Shown here piece by piece: positions 35,590 through 44,900 of a stretch of DNA of 64,000 nucleotides. The first letter of the stretch is position 1, and each line of letters begins with the position of its first letter. Source of the DNA: Longimicrobium sp. (lineage in GTDB: Bacteria; Gemmatimonadota; Gemmatimonadetes; Longimicrobiales; Longimicrobiaceae); assembly GCF_036388275.1 (NCBI RefSeq), contig NZ_DASVSF010000102.1, positions 1 to 64,000 of the forward strand, written 5' to 3'. The position numbers were made by a program, and so were the translations under genes. The notes under the pieces were generated by a model. That model made no database searches. It worked only from the letters and a program-made list of their open reading frames with translations, and had not been told where the DNA came from.

Positions 35590-35624
35590 GGCCTTCCACC
35601 GGGGAAGGCCGGAAGCGTTTTTTT
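35590..35624 (+). terminator. Terminator-like hairpin in the murA leader
   Basis: GGCCTTCC (35590-35597) pairs with GGAAGGCC (35603-35610), then GGAAGCG and seven T (35618-35624). It points toward murA, ends 28 nt before its start, and no plus-strand gene ends upstream, so it may be an attenuator. The 35386-35652 spacer otherwise holds only divergent upstream regions. Confidence 0.65.
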
Positions 35625-35652
35625 CTGAAATCTCGATCTCTCGGAGACGCGA

Positions 35653-36987
35653 GTGCCCAAGTTCATCGTCCACGGCGGCAAGCGCCTGCAGGGAACCGTT
35701 CGGCCCAACGGCAACAAGAACGCGGCGCTGCCCATGCTGGCGGCCACCCTCCTCACCGACGAGGAGGTCATCCTGGAGAACGTTCCGCGCATCAAGGACG
35801 TGCTTACCCTGATGGACCTGCTGCGGGTGCTGGGCGCCGAGGCCGAGTGGACGGGCGACAACGAGGTGCGCGTACGCGCCGTGAACATCGGCAACACGCA
35901 GCTGGACGCGGGCGCCGCGGCGCGCATCCGCGCCAGCATCCTGCTCGCGGGCCCCATGCTGGCCCGCGCGGGCGGCATGCAGCTTCCCCCGCCGGGCGGC
36001 GACGTCATCGGCCGCCGCCGCGTGGACACGCACTTCTTCGCCCTGCAGAAGCTGGGCGCCGAGGTGGTGGAGGAGAACGACGTCTGGCGGCTCCAGTCCA
36101 GCGGGCTGAAAGGCGTCAACATGTTCCTGGACGAGCCCAGCGTGACGGCGACGGAGAACGCGGTGATGGCCGCCTCGCTGGCTGACGGCGAAACGGTCAT
36201 CCGCAACGCCGCCGCCGAGCCGCACGTCCAGGACCTGTGCCACATGCTGGTGAAGATGGGATGCGAGATCGAGGGCATCGGCACGGGCACGCTGCGCATC
36301 CAGGGCAAGAAGCGCCTGGGCGGGTGCCGCACGCGTATCACCGCCGACCACATCGAGGTGGGCTCGTTCATCGGCCTGGCGGCGGTGACGCGCGGCGAGA
36401 TCACCATCTCGGACGCGGCCCCCGAGCACCTGGACAGCACCCTGAACGGCTTCCGCCGCCTGGGCGTGAAGGTGGAGGTGCGCGGCCAGGACCTGTTCAT
36501 CCCCGGCGACCAGGATCCCGAGGTGCAGCTGGACATGGGCGGCCACATCCCCAAGGTGGACGACGGCCCGTGGCCCGCGTTTCCGGCGGACCTGACCTCC
36601 ATTGCGCTGGTGACGGCCACGCAGGTGAGGGGCACCATCCTCATCCACGAGAAGATGTTCGAGTCGCGGATGTTCTTCGCCGACAAGCTGGTGGGGATGG
36701 GCGCCAAGCTGGTGCTGTGCGATCCGCACCGGGTGCTGGTGATCGGCCCCAGCCAGCTTCACGGCGCCATCGTCGAAAGCCCCGACATCCGCGCCGGCAT
36801 GGGGCTGCTGATCGCCGCGCTGGGTGCCGAGGGGCGCAGCGAGATCTTCAACGTCGGTCAAATCGAGCGCGGCTACGAGCGCATCGACGAGCGCCTTCGC
36901 GCGCTGGGCGCCGACATCCGCCGCGCCGACTCGCGCGGCGACGTGGACGACGCGCGCGAAGCGATCGAACGCGCCGGCAGGCACTGA
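35653..36987 (+). CDS. murA: UDP-GlcNAc enolpyruvyl transferase with Asp at the Cys115 position
   Basis: 444 aa from GTG 35653 (GGAGA 7 nt upstream). Catalyses the first committed step of peptidoglycan synthesis. N-terminal NGNKNAALPMLAA (Lys22, Asn23) and the active loop LPPPGGDVIGRRRVDTH are clear. The loop Cys of E. coli MurA (Cys115) is Asp117 here (codon 36001-36003). Cys-to-Asp is known in mycobacterial and chlamydial MurA and gives intrinsic fosfomycin resistance. Length and all other motifs are normal. Confidence 0.95.
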   Translation: MPKFIVHGGKRLQGTVRPNGNKNAALPMLAATLLTDEEVILENVPRIKDVLTLMDLLRVLGAEAEWTGDNEVRVRAVNIGNTQLDAGAAARIRASILLAGPMLARAGGMQLPPPGGDVIGRRRVDTHFFALQKLGAEVVEENDVWRLQSSGLKGVNMFLDEPSVTATENAVMAASLADGETVIRNAAAEPHVQDLCHMLVKMGCEIEGIGTGTLRIQGKKRLGGCRTRITADHIEVGSFIGLAAVTRGEITISDAAPEHLDSTLNGFRRLGVKVEVRGQDLFIPGDQDPEVQLDMGGHIPKVDDGPWPAFPADLTSIALVTATQVRGTILIHEKMFESRMFFADKLVGMGAKLVLCDPHRVLVIGPSQLHGAIVESPDIRAGMGLLIAALGAEGRSEIFNVGQIERGYERIDERLRALGADIRRADSRGDVDDAREAIERAGRH

Positions 36988-37001
36988 TGGAGGGGGACGG
37001 G

Positions 37002-37415
37002 ATGGACGAGCAGAGGCGCAGGCCGGGGATCGGCGAGGGGATCCGCTCCGGCATCGGCATGCTGACGGCGTTCAAGGAGGCCATCGAGGAAAGCATCCGC
37101 GAGGCCTCGGAACGCGGCGACCTGAAGCCCGAGCGCGCGCGGCAGTTCCTGAACGACGCCATGGAGCGCGCGCAGGACGCCGTGGGCGACGTCCGCGAGC
37201 GGCTGGACTTCGTGCCGCGCAAGGAGTTCGACGAGCTCCGGGCGCAGGTGGAGGAGCTTCGCCGCCGGCTGGACGCGTACCCGAGCGGGCCCGGCGGCGG
37301 GTCGTCGACGCTGGTGCTGCCGCCCGTCTCCGGGTTCGGGGGCACCACCGCCGCCGAGCCGCCGTCGTCGGAGCGCACCGGGGGCGAGGGGCCCACCGAG
37401 GCGCGGATGGCGTAG
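37002..37415 (+). CDS. Phasin-like coiled-coil protein
   Basis: 137 aa from ATG 37002, preferred because GGAGGGGG lies just upstream; ATG 36987, overlapping the murA stop, is the alternative. Residues 20-90 form charged amphipathic helices (FKEAIEESIREASERGDLKP, then ERAQDAVGDVRERLDFVPRK) like PhaF/PhaI-type or PHA-synthase-regulator phasins. The C-terminus is Gly/Pro/Ser/Thr-rich. No PHA genes are nearby, so granule binding is not implied. Encoded between murA and the laccase-domain gene. Confidence 0.65.
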   Translation: MDEQRRRPGIGEGIRSGIGMLTAFKEAIEESIREASERGDLKPERARQFLNDAMERAQDAVGDVRERLDFVPRKEFDELRAQVEELRRRLDAYPSGPGGGSSTLVLPPVSGFGGTTAAEPPSSERTGGEGPTEARMA

Positions 37416-38201
37416 GTGGCGGCTTCCGTGGACGTGCGCGTCGTCGCCGAGGAGCTCGTTCCCGGTGACGTGCCGCTGTGGGTGCATCCGGAGTGGCGCC
37501 CACGGTTTCCCTGGCTGGTGCAGGGCACCACGGGGCGGGGAAGCGCGGAGGAGCCGTTCGACCTGGGCCTGTCGAGCGCGCAGCCCGTGGGCACGGTGCT
37601 CGGGCGGTGGCGGAAGCTGCTGGAGGCCACGGGGATGGAGACGGTGGCGCACGCCCGCCAGGTGCATGCGGCGGACCTGTGGATTCACCGCGAGGCCGGC
37701 GCGCCGGGGATCGTGGTGATGGACGGCTTCGACGGGCACGTCACCGACCGCCGCGGGCTGCTGGTGACGGCCAGCGTGGCCGACTGCGTTCCCGTGTTCG
37801 TGGTGGACCCCGCCTCGTTCGTGGTGGCGATGGTCCACTCGGGATGGCGGGGAACGGCGGCCGGCATCGTGGAGCGCGCCGTAAACCGCGTGGTGGAAAG
37901 CTGGCAGTCGGACCCGGCGCGGCTGTACGTGCACTGCGGCCCGGCCATCTGCGGAGAATGCTACGAGGTGGGCGCCGAGGTGCACGCGGGCGTCCGTCCC
38001 GACGCCGATCCTCCCGCGGGACCGACCTGCATCAACCTGCGCGCGGCCATCGCGGAGCGCGTCATGGCCATGGGCGTGCCGGCCGCGCACGTGACCGTGT
38101 CCGCGCACTGCACCCGCTGCGGCGAGCCCAACTTCTTTTCGCACCGTGGCGGGTCGCCCGCTCGGCAGATGGGCGTCCTTGGCATGCGCGCCCTCGACTG
38201 A
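37416..38201 (+). CDS. pgeF: Laccase-domain (YfiH/PgeF-type) purine nucleosidase-like protein
   Basis: 261 aa from GTG 37416 directly after the previous stop; GTG 37428 is also possible. Metal-binding motifs of the family are present: His in HARQVHAADLW, Cys in VADCVPVFV, His in VHSGWRGTAAG, plus ICGECYEVGAEV. E. coli PgeF removes mis-incorporated L-Ser from UDP-MurNAc peptides and relatives act on purine nucleosides. Its position in a murA transcription unit favours a peptidoglycan quality-control role, by inference. Confidence 0.88.
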   Translation: MAASVDVRVVAEELVPGDVPLWVHPEWRPRFPWLVQGTTGRGSAEEPFDLGLSSAQPVGTVLGRWRKLLEATGMETVAHARQVHAADLWIHREAGAPGIVVMDGFDGHVTDRRGLLVTASVADCVPVFVVDPASFVVAMVHSGWRGTAAGIVERAVNRVVESWQSDPARLYVHCGPAICGECYEVGAEVHAGVRPDADPPAGPTCINLRAAIAERVMAMGVPAAHVTVSAHCTRCGEPNFFSHRGGSPARQMGVLGMRALD

Positions 38202-38252
38202 CACCGCTGCGCCTCACGCAGAGCCGCCAAGACGCAACACGGCGTGACTATC

Positions 38253-39062
38253 TCACTCGTCGCCCTTGGCCAGTAGCCGCTGCAGGTAGAGCTCCGGCGC
38301 ATTCAGGAAGGCACGGGTCAGCGCGACGTGCTCGAGGTCCGCATATGCTACCTCGGTGACCGGCGCGGAGTCGAAGCTCAAAATTTTCGCGCCAGGGAAT
38401 GAGAGCAGGATCGGAGAGTGCGTCGCGATGATGAACTGCGCACCCTGATCGACTGCATCGGCCAGAAGGCGGATCAGCGAGAGTTGACGCTGCGGAGAGA
38501 GCGGGGCTTCCGGTTCGTCGAGGAGATACAGGCCCTTGCTCCGAGTCCGTTGCCCAAACACGTCAAGGAAGCTCTCGCCATGCGAGCGGCTGTCGTAGCG
38601 TCCGATGAACTCGACCGCTGCGGACTCGTCGGGGTGTTCCCCCGAGCGCCAATCGTCGGTGCGATCAGGGGGTGGAGCGTCGAGCCCGAGTTCCGCTCTC
38701 TCCCGCCGGATCCGTGCGTCATCCCGAGCCTGGCGGCGCAGGTACCCGAAGAAATCCTCCGCACGTAGAAAGAACCCCCGGCTGCTCCGCGCCGACCAGG
38801 TGAGTCGCAAATGGCTGGCGAGTGCGCGCTGTGGCGCGAGCGTGGTGTCTAGCTCCGGGTGCTCCGACCCCAATCCGCGAATACCGGCTGCGATCGCGAT
38901 CGCCTCCAAAAGAGTTGATTTTCCCGTCCCGTTCTCCCCCACGAAGAACGTCACGCGATCCGCCATTTCGAGCACGGGAAGCGTGCGAACGGCAGCTATT
39001 GTGAACGGGAACCCGACATTGGAGATGGCGGAGGTCCTGAGAGTGACAGTGCGAAGAGACAT
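38253..39062 (-). CDS. Stand-alone AAA ATPase (ABC/SMC-like, COG3910 type)
   Basis: 269 aa. Walker A FFVGENGTGKST (about 39-50), a helical insertion, Walker B GLYLLDEPEAPLS (about 176-188) and H-loop FIIATHSPILL. No nuclease or membrane domain is attached. Such small OLD/RecF-like ATPases are common in accessory and defence loci but the family also occurs alone. No partner is obvious on either side. It marks the left edge of an accessory region between the laccase-domain gene and rimP. Confidence 0.82.
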   Translation of the reverse strand: MSLRTVTLRTSAISNVGFPFTIAAVRTLPVLEMADRVTFFVGENGTGKSTLLEAIAIAAGIRGLGSEHPELDTTLAPQRALASHLRLTWSARSSRGFFLRAEDFFGYLRRQARDDARIRRERAELGLDAPPPDRTDDWRSGEHPDESAAVEFIGRYDSRSHGESFLDVFGQRTRSKGLYLLDEPEAPLSPQRQLSLIRLLADAVDQGAQFIIATHSPILLSFPGAKILSFDSAPVTEVAYADLEHVALTRAFLNAPELYLQRLLAKGDE

Positions 39063-39149
39063 GGCTACAGGATGACGTAAGTCGCGCCGAGAAGCAACAA
39101 GGCTTCTCGACGCGCGAACTGCGGAATCCGCTGACCCTTACCCCTTCAC

Positions 39150-39632
39150 CTAACTGCCAGGACGGCCGCGGGCCCGACCGACGGCGGGAAGCCAGATTCG
39201 GACGGCACGGACGCGCCCTACGCCGGGGAACATGCGCAACGGTACGTGGCGCACGTCGCTCACCACCCGCTCCGCCCACGGCAAGTTCGCCGGTTCCGCT
39301 GCCCGCCCCTGTTGCCGCCGCATCCGGAAGGTGCCTGGTTGAGTAGCGGTATCGCCCTGCGCCGACCGCGAGGTCAGCAGGGTACGAACAGCGTTGGAGA
39401 GGTGCGACGCGTCGGCACTCTGGCTCAGTAGCAGGACGTCGTCACGCCCTGGCCCCACCCCGCGTAGCACCACGAAAGGCTCTCCGCCCGGGATCGGTTC
39501 GCTGGTCAGCGCGACCCAAGCCGGAACGCGGCGGCCGCCCTGAACCGCTCGTTCCTGCTGTGCTACGGCCGTTTGGCCAAGGAGAATGCTTCCGAGGAGA
39601 ACAACTGCGAAAATTCGAAATGGTCTGTGCAT
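39150..39632 (-). CDS. Exported protein of unknown function
   Basis: 160 aa; ATG 39632 with GGAG 9 nt upstream. Sec signal peptide (FAVVLLGSILLGQTAVAQ). The mature part has no family I recognise: a beta-like segment (EPFVVLRGVGPGRDDVLLL), an Arg-rich middle and a basic C-terminus (GRVRAVRIWLPAVGRARGR). It is 40 nt downstream of another exported-protein gene, so probably the last gene of a three-gene unit. Confidence 0.6.
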   Translation of the reverse strand: MHRPFRIFAVVLLGSILLGQTAVAQQERAVQGGRRVPAWVALTSEPIPGGEPFVVLRGVGPGRDDVLLLSQSADASHLSNAVRTLLTSRSAQGDTATQPGTFRMRRQQGRAAEPANLPWAERVVSDVRHVPLRMFPGVGRVRAVRIWLPAVGRARGRPGS

Positions 39633-39672
39633 TAGGACGACTCCAGTCAGAAGGAAGTAATGAGCGCGGTTA

Positions 39673-40488
39673 TCAACAGGTGGTCGCGAAGCCGCAACTC
39701 CACTCCACCCAGCCACCCCCCGTCATGATGTCGATGCAGATGTACTCCACGACGGCCGTAGCCCCGCACTTGCTCGACCCACCGTTGCCGATCCCGGTAC
39801 CCCAATCCACGGTGCCGCCCCCTGTATAGTCGCCCGGTTTGTACTGGGTGCCTGTGTTATCTCCGCCATCTCCACCTGTGCCGTCGCCGCCATCGTCACC
39901 GCAGTTCGTATCTTCTCCCGAGGAGTAAGGATTGTAGCCTTCCTCGCTGGGGCTGTAGATCACCTGCGTACCACCGCTCCCGCTCGGGGGACAGATCTTG
40001 GACACAGTTCCGCCTGTGGCCACCACTTTGTACCAGTCCGTGGTGCCGACGATGCGCCCAAAGAGGTAGTGGGTCTCACGACTACAAACCACGTCGATCG
40101 AGGGGGCGGTCCACCGCGCTTTGCCGTCCCGTGAGGTAAGCGAGTACGCTCCGCTCCAAGGAACGTAGCGTGCGAGGGAGCCAGAGAGCGGTTCCAGTAC
40201 CTGCTCTCTCCGCCAGTCATCCGGCCAGGAGTACCCGGCGTGCCAAAGGCCGAACGCGTCTCCCAGGAATCCGCCGGTCAAGCCGAACGGACAGGCCATC
40301 GGTTCGGTAACGTAATACTCGTCCGCGGAGACCGTCGTCACTTGCTGCGGATTGACTTCTTGGGCGACGGCGTGGCTAAGTGGGCTGGTCAGTGCGAGCA
40401 GCACGAGACAGAGAGATGGGCGCAGCTTCCGCAGCCAGGCAGAGGAGAGGGCGGGCTGATCAGAACCGCCGGCGTGTAGGGCACGCAT
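39673..40488 (-). CDS. Exported Gly/Asp-rich protein of unknown function
   Basis: 271 aa. A long n-region leads into a signal peptide ending near HAVAQ. Several Cys are spread through the mature part (MACPFG, VVCSRE, KICPPS, TNCGDD, SKCGAT, YICID, SCGF, TTC), suggesting disulphides. Residues about 200-245 are Gly/Asp/Asn/Thr-rich. It starts 3 nt after the stop of the upstream lipoprotein gene. Family not recognised; a surface or secreted role is likely from its targeting. Confidence 0.62.
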   Translation of the reverse strand: MRALHAGGSDQPALSSAWLRKLRPSLCLVLLALTSPLSHAVAQEVNPQQVTTVSADEYYVTEPMACPFGLTGGFLGDAFGLWHAGYSWPDDWRREQVLEPLSGSLARYVPWSGAYSLTSRDGKARWTAPSIDVVCSRETHYLFGRIVGTTDWYKVVATGGTVSKICPPSGSGGTQVIYSPSEEGYNPYSSGEDTNCGDDGGDGTGGDGGDNTGTQYKPGDYTGGGTVDWGTGIGNGGSSKCGATAVVEYICIDIMTGGGWVEWSCGFATTC

Positions 40489-40491
40489 GGC

Positions 40492-40941
40492 TCAGCGCTC
40501 CTCGTTTGCACCCCGGGCAGCGCGGCGGGAGCGGGCCAGATCGCGACCAGGATATGGCGCGTCGCTCCGGTCGAGCATCTCGTCCGGCATCCGCTCCCAC
40601 ATTGGGGCCCAGACTTCGTCGAGTAGCGGCTGCAGGGCCGGGTCCCCGATCGTCGTCATCACACCCCCGCCTTGCCCGCGTTCTTTCGGGTACTGAAATC
40701 CTGCAAGGATGATTGGGCGCGCCGCGGGCTCGACCGCCGCCAGCAGGCGCTCGAGCGCGTCAACATCAAAGCCCTGCCTCACCTGAGCGCGTTCTTCAGC
40801 CGAAAGCGCGAACGTGCGATCAGGCTTCGCGAGCCTGAGTGTGGAAGGTGGCGGGTTGCTCATCGTACCTCCATCGGCGTGCTCGCATGCAGCTGACGCT
40901 AAGGCCAGCGCGGCCACTACAACGACTGTTCCTCGTTTCAT
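40492..40941 (-). CDS. Lipoprotein of unknown function
   Basis: 149 aa from ATG 40941; lipobox ASAAC (Cys20). The mature part is helical and charged (LSAEERAQVRQGFDVDALER, MWERMPDEMLDRSDAP) with a basic end. Family not recognised. First gene of a tight three-gene unit of exported proteins (40941 to 39150). A minus-strand TTGACA at 41020-41025 may be its -35, but no good -10 follows. Confidence 0.6.
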   Translation of the reverse strand: MKRGTVVVVAALALASAACEHADGGTMSNPPPSTLRLAKPDRTFALSAEERAQVRQGFDVDALERLLAAVEPAARPIILAGFQYPKERGQGGGVMTTIGDPALQPLLDEVWAPMWERMPDEMLDRSDAPYPGRDLARSRRAARGANEER

Positions 40942-41106
40942 GGGTCCGTCGCCATTGAGGTGAGGGGAGGTTTGAACCACGGCCGGGTGAGCAGTAACCT
41001 TGAGTGTCCGAAAAGCAGGTGTCAAGTGTTATGTCACCATTGGCACGCACTCAGGGACGCGTTGCTGGTCAGGGGGTAAGCCAGGAGGCGTACTATAGAA
41101 ACGATT

Positions 41107-41134
41107 GGCCCCGCGGCGACGATGCCGCGGGGCC
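41107..41134 (-). terminator. Terminator of the 79-aa gene
   Basis: A perfect 11-bp stem GGCCCCGCGGC (41107-41117) / GCCGCGGGGCC (41124-41134), 4 nt past the stop codon on the minus strand, followed by AATCGTTTC. Confidence 0.65.
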
Positions 41135-41138
41135 GTGT

Positions 41139-41378
41139 TCACGGAAGCGGTGCCACTCCCCGCGCCCTCGCCCACTGCGTTGCGCCGTCCGCCGCTTCAC
41201 GGAGGCTGCTGCCGAACTCCAGCACTGCCTCGGCGACGAGCAGGTCCATCGCCAGTTCGTCCTCGGGTGCGTAGCGGGCCAGCTTGATCGACGAGTTGGC
41301 GACCGCTTCCAGCGCGCCGAACCTGTCCGTCAGGATCTCCAGGAGCCGCATCGGCGAGGGCGGGTGCTGCTGCTCCAT
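41139..41378 (-). CDS. 79-aa protein of unknown function in a regulated divergent pair
   Basis: ATG 41378 is preceded by a near-perfect GGAGGTGA (41381-41388). The product is mostly helical and acidic (RLLEILTDRFGALEAVANSS, then APEDELAMDLLVAEAVLEFG), without membrane segment or known domain. It has its own near-consensus promoter 130 bp upstream with a palindrome over the -10, and its own terminator: an autonomous, repressible cistron. It is divergent from a small HTH gene that is the obvious regulator candidate. A toxin, anti-defence or sensor role is conceivable but unsupported. Confidence 0.68.
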   Translation of the reverse strand: MEQQHPPSPMRLLEILTDRFGALEAVANSSIKLARYAPEDELAMDLLVAEAVLEFGSSLREAADGATQWARARGVAPLP

Positions 41379-41510
41379 GCTCACCTCCATCTCTTGACCC
41401 GCGCCGCCGAGCAGGGCTACTCTCACGATAGGACGGCTGTCGAGTCGTTCGTTTGGAGGCTGGCCGTGTCTTCTTGGCCGAGGAGGCGGCCGGCCTCTAG
41501 TTGTGCCCCG

Positions 41511-41532
41511 CTGTTTACAGTATAGTAAACAG
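41511..41532. promoter_or_regulatory. Palindromic operator CTGTTTAC-N6-GTAAACAG
   Basis: A perfect 8-bp dyad (41511-41518 / 41525-41532) with a 6-bp centre that is exactly the -10 hexamer of the divergent minus-strand promoter. A further half-site GTAAAC is at 41554-41559. It is AT-rich and isolated in otherwise GC-rich DNA, hence probably a repressor site for the adjacent HTH protein. Confidence 0.7.
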
Positions 41533-41547
41533 GGCTGCGCGTGTCAA
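41519..41547 (-). promoter_or_regulatory. Near-consensus promoter for the 79-aa gene
   Basis: Minus strand -35 TTGACA (41542-41547), 17-nt spacer, -10 TATACT (41519-41524). Predicted start near 41512, giving a leader of about 135 nt. The best sigma-70-type match in the window. Confidence 0.75.
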
Positions 41548-41560
41548 CAGGTGCGTAAAC

Positions 41561-41794
41561 GTGAGCGAGCCGTTCAAGAGAGCGACTGACCGTCTAATAG
41601 GCACCGTTTCCCTAGCCGACCTCGCCGAGGAACTGGGGGTGTCGCATGGACTGCTGCGGCAGGCGCGACTCAGCACCTCCGCCTCGTCGTATCGCTCACC
41701 TCCCGCAGGTTGGGAGAAGGCGATAGCGAAGCTCGCTCGTGAACGCGGCGGAGCGCTACTCAAGCTCGCCGACGAGATGGACGTAAATGCGTAG
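41561..41794 (+). CDS. Small helix-turn-helix protein, putative autoregulator
   Basis: 77 aa from GTG 41561 (weak Shine-Dalgarno; a longer in-frame reading begins at 41501 but would run through the operator). The HTH is VSLADLAEELGVSHGLLRQA (about 16-35), followed by a basic/hydrophobic helical tail (GWEKAIAKLARERGGALLKL). It starts 28 bp from the palindromic operator and is divergent from the 79-aa gene. Likely represses that gene and possibly itself; family not recognised beyond HTH. Confidence 0.66.
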   Translation: MSEPFKRATDRLIGTVSLADLAEELGVSHGLLRQARLSTSASSYRSPPAGWEKAIAKLARERGGALLKLADEMDVNA

Positions 41795-41805
41795 CCGCGG
41801 CCTAG

Positions 41806-41880
41806 CGATCGGCTGCAGGGGATGCGGGGTTGGCTAAGTTTTCGGACTGCCTGAAAAGCTTGCGCGGCGGCCCCAAACCC
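41806..41880 (+). repeat. Left direct repeat flanking the DUF4062 gene
   Basis: About 75 bp with blocks CTGCAGG, GATGCGG, GTTTTC and AAAAGCTTGCGCGGCGGCCC, matching in the same order and orientation the repeat at 45148-45218 (about 75% identity by eye). Confidence 0.7.
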
Positions 41881-41943
41881 CTGACTCTTATGTCGTTAGA
41901 GCATTGAACGCCCTTTTTACAATAACGATTTTGTGGGAGCGCC

Positions 41944-44900
41944 ATGCAAAAATCCATGGAATACGAGTCGCGTCCCGTCTCACAGGTGATGGTGTCCAGC
42001 ACCTTCACTGATTTGCTCGAGCATCGCGCGGCGCTCATCGCTGCGATCCACCAGCACAAGCTTCACGCCAATGTCATGGAGAACGACTCGGCAAGGCTTG
42101 TGGACGTGATCGACTCTTCTCTGCAGATGGTACGAGACAGTGCCGCTTACATAGGTGTCATCAGCCTCAAATATGGCCAGACCCCTGAATGTCCGAAGCG
42201 CAACCCTGGCAAGCTCTCAATCACAGAACTGGAATTCAACGAAGCGCAGGATCTCGGTCGTCCGATCCTTCTCTTCATCATGGGCGAAGACCATCAGGGG
42301 AAACAGTCAGACTTCGAAAACGATGTGGAGAAGAAGCAGAAGCTGAACGCTTTCCGGGAGCGAGCAAAAAAGCACGCTCCCGGATCGAAAGTGAACCGGG
42401 TTTATGCGACGTTTAACAGCCTCCAGGAATTCAAAGACGAGCTCGGTTCATCGCTCGCCGAGTTGAGCAAGCATCTCGCGTCTCCGGAAGGGCACAACGA
42501 GCAGGAGCTCAGGGACGGCACCACGCTTGGGCCCATCCCCACCCCTCCCGCGTTGTACGCCGCGCCGGACTACATTGGCCGCCACACCTTCATCGGGCGT
42601 ACGGCGCAGCTCAAGACGCTGAGCGAGTGGGCGCAACCCTCCAATCCCTCCAGTGTCTTGCTCTTTGAAGCCATTGGCGGCAATGGCAAGAGCATGTTGA
42701 CGTGGGAGTGGACGACGCAGCACGCGACGGCCGACCGCGCCGACTGGGCCGGGCGCTTCTGGTATTCCTTCTATGAGAAAGGCGCCGTTATGCGCGCCTT
42801 CTGCCAGCACGCGCTCGCTTACATGACGCAGCAGCCGCTGGAGGTCTTCGAGAAAAAAAACACGGCCGAGATGCGTATCGAACTCCTGGCCCTTCTCCGC
42901 CGACAGCCTTGGCTACTCATCCTGGATGGCTTGGAGCGTGTGCTCGTGGCCTACCATCGCATCGATGCCACCGAGGTGCCTGATGAAGAGGTGAACCGGC
43001 CCACCGACAAGGTCCTAGACCGCAATCCATGCGATGCGATTCGTGATGAGGACACGGACCTCCTCCGCGCGCTCGCCGCCGCCGCTCCGTCGAAGATCCT
43101 CATCAGTTCCAGGCTCACCCCGCGGGCGTTGCTGAACCAAGCGGGTATCCCTCTCCCGGGTGTGAAGCCGCTTTCGCTGCCCGGGCTGGACCAGGCGGAT
43201 GCGGAGGAACTGCTCCGCTCCAGCGGCATTCAGGGCACCTCCCCAGACATCCGCTACTACCTCACGAACTATTGCGGGAACCACCCGCTCGTCATCGCCG
43301 TCCTTGCGGGGCTTATCAATTCGCCCGGGCCGCACCGGGGCAACTTCGACAGCTGGGCTGCCGATCCGGAGTACGGAGCGAAGCTGAACCTCGCCAGTCT
43401 GGATCTCATCCAGAGCCGCAACCACATCCTGCGCGCCGCGATGGAGGCGCTGGGGCCTCCCAGCCGTCAGCTTCTCTCCATCGTCGCGTTGCTGAGCAAC
43501 GCCGTGGACTATGAGACGGTCGCTGCCTTCAACCCGCACCTCCCGCAGGAGCCAAAGGAAGTGAAGAAGCCAGTCCCGCCAGAGCAACACTGGCGTTGGG
43601 GCGCTAGTACTGACGAGGAGAAGGACAAGCTGCGCCAACAACACGAAGCCGCTTTCGCCGAACGGAAAGCCTACGAGTCCGCGATGCAGGTGTGGCGCGA
43701 CTCGGAAGCCGTTCGCAAAGCACCCAATAAACTGGGCGAAACCCTTCAGGATCTCGAAGATCGAGGGCTGCTGCAGTACGATCCCCGCACGAGGCGGTAT
43801 GACTTGCATCCGGTTGTGCGCGGCGTCGCTGCCGGAGGCATGAAGGCCGAGGACAAACAAGGCTACGGCCAGCGCGTGGTGGACCATTACTCCTCGCAGC
43901 GGCACAATCCTTATGAGCAGGCCAAGACGATGGAGGATGTGGAGACCGGCCTGAATGTCGTCCGCACCTTGTTAAAGCTCGGCCGCTATCAACAGGCGGC
44001 AGATGCCTACGTGGGTGGTGGTATCTTAGCCGCACTCTTATTCAATCTCGAAGCCCATGTGGAAGCTCTCTCGCTACTACGCCACTTTTTCCCAGCATCC
44101 TGGGATCAAATGCCGAAGAATGTGGACGCTGCGCGTGCGGTCGGTCTTGCGAGTTCCGCCGCGATATTCCTGAACTACTGCGGCGAGTACCAACAAGCCG
44201 TCTGTGTAGGTGGAGGCGCACTTCGCTTAAGCCTAGAGACAGAAAACTGGACCGGAGTAGACGCCTTTCTCCTCATCATCTCCGTGGCTCTCTCCGAGCA
44301 GGGTCTGTTGGCCAAACGCAGCCGCGTGAATCGCCTCTCCCTTGCTTTCGCCACGGTCCGGGAGGATGACGAAGCGATCTTCACCGCTCGGTTATTCCTG
44401 TTTAACAGTCAGTCCCGCAATGGCCAGTGGCAGGAGGCGGAGGCAACTTGGTCGCTGCTGGACGGCATGGGACGTGGGTGGTCTCGGGCATCATATCGGC
44501 AGGGCAGCGCGGAGTTTTCATTTGCGAAATTTCAATTCTGGCAGGGTACTTTGCACGAGGATCACCTGACTGCTGCCTCCACTCTCGCGGAGAATGACGG
44601 CAACCGCACCGGCCTCCGTTATCTCCACCAACTGGGTGGCTCCTGGCGGCTGGAGAACGGCGAATGGACGCTAGCGGCCGCTAATTTCGCCCTAGCCCTG
44701 ATCATGGCCCGTGAACGCCACCTGGGTGATGACGATTCCGAGACTGGACTCGCCTTGGCCAAGTTCCACCTCCATCAACTCACTGGCGCCGACGCCCGCA
44801 GTGAAGCCGAGCGCCTCGCCCAACTGCGCCACCCCGCGCATCGGTACCTGGCCCTGTTCTGGCAGGCCATCGGCGACCGCGATCAAGCGAAGCACCACGC

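Noticed and set aside
38253..39062. AAA ATPase as half of a two-gene Gabija/OLD-like defence system
   Set aside because: No TOPRIM, helicase or nuclease gene accompanies it, and the neighbouring exported proteins do not fit such a system.
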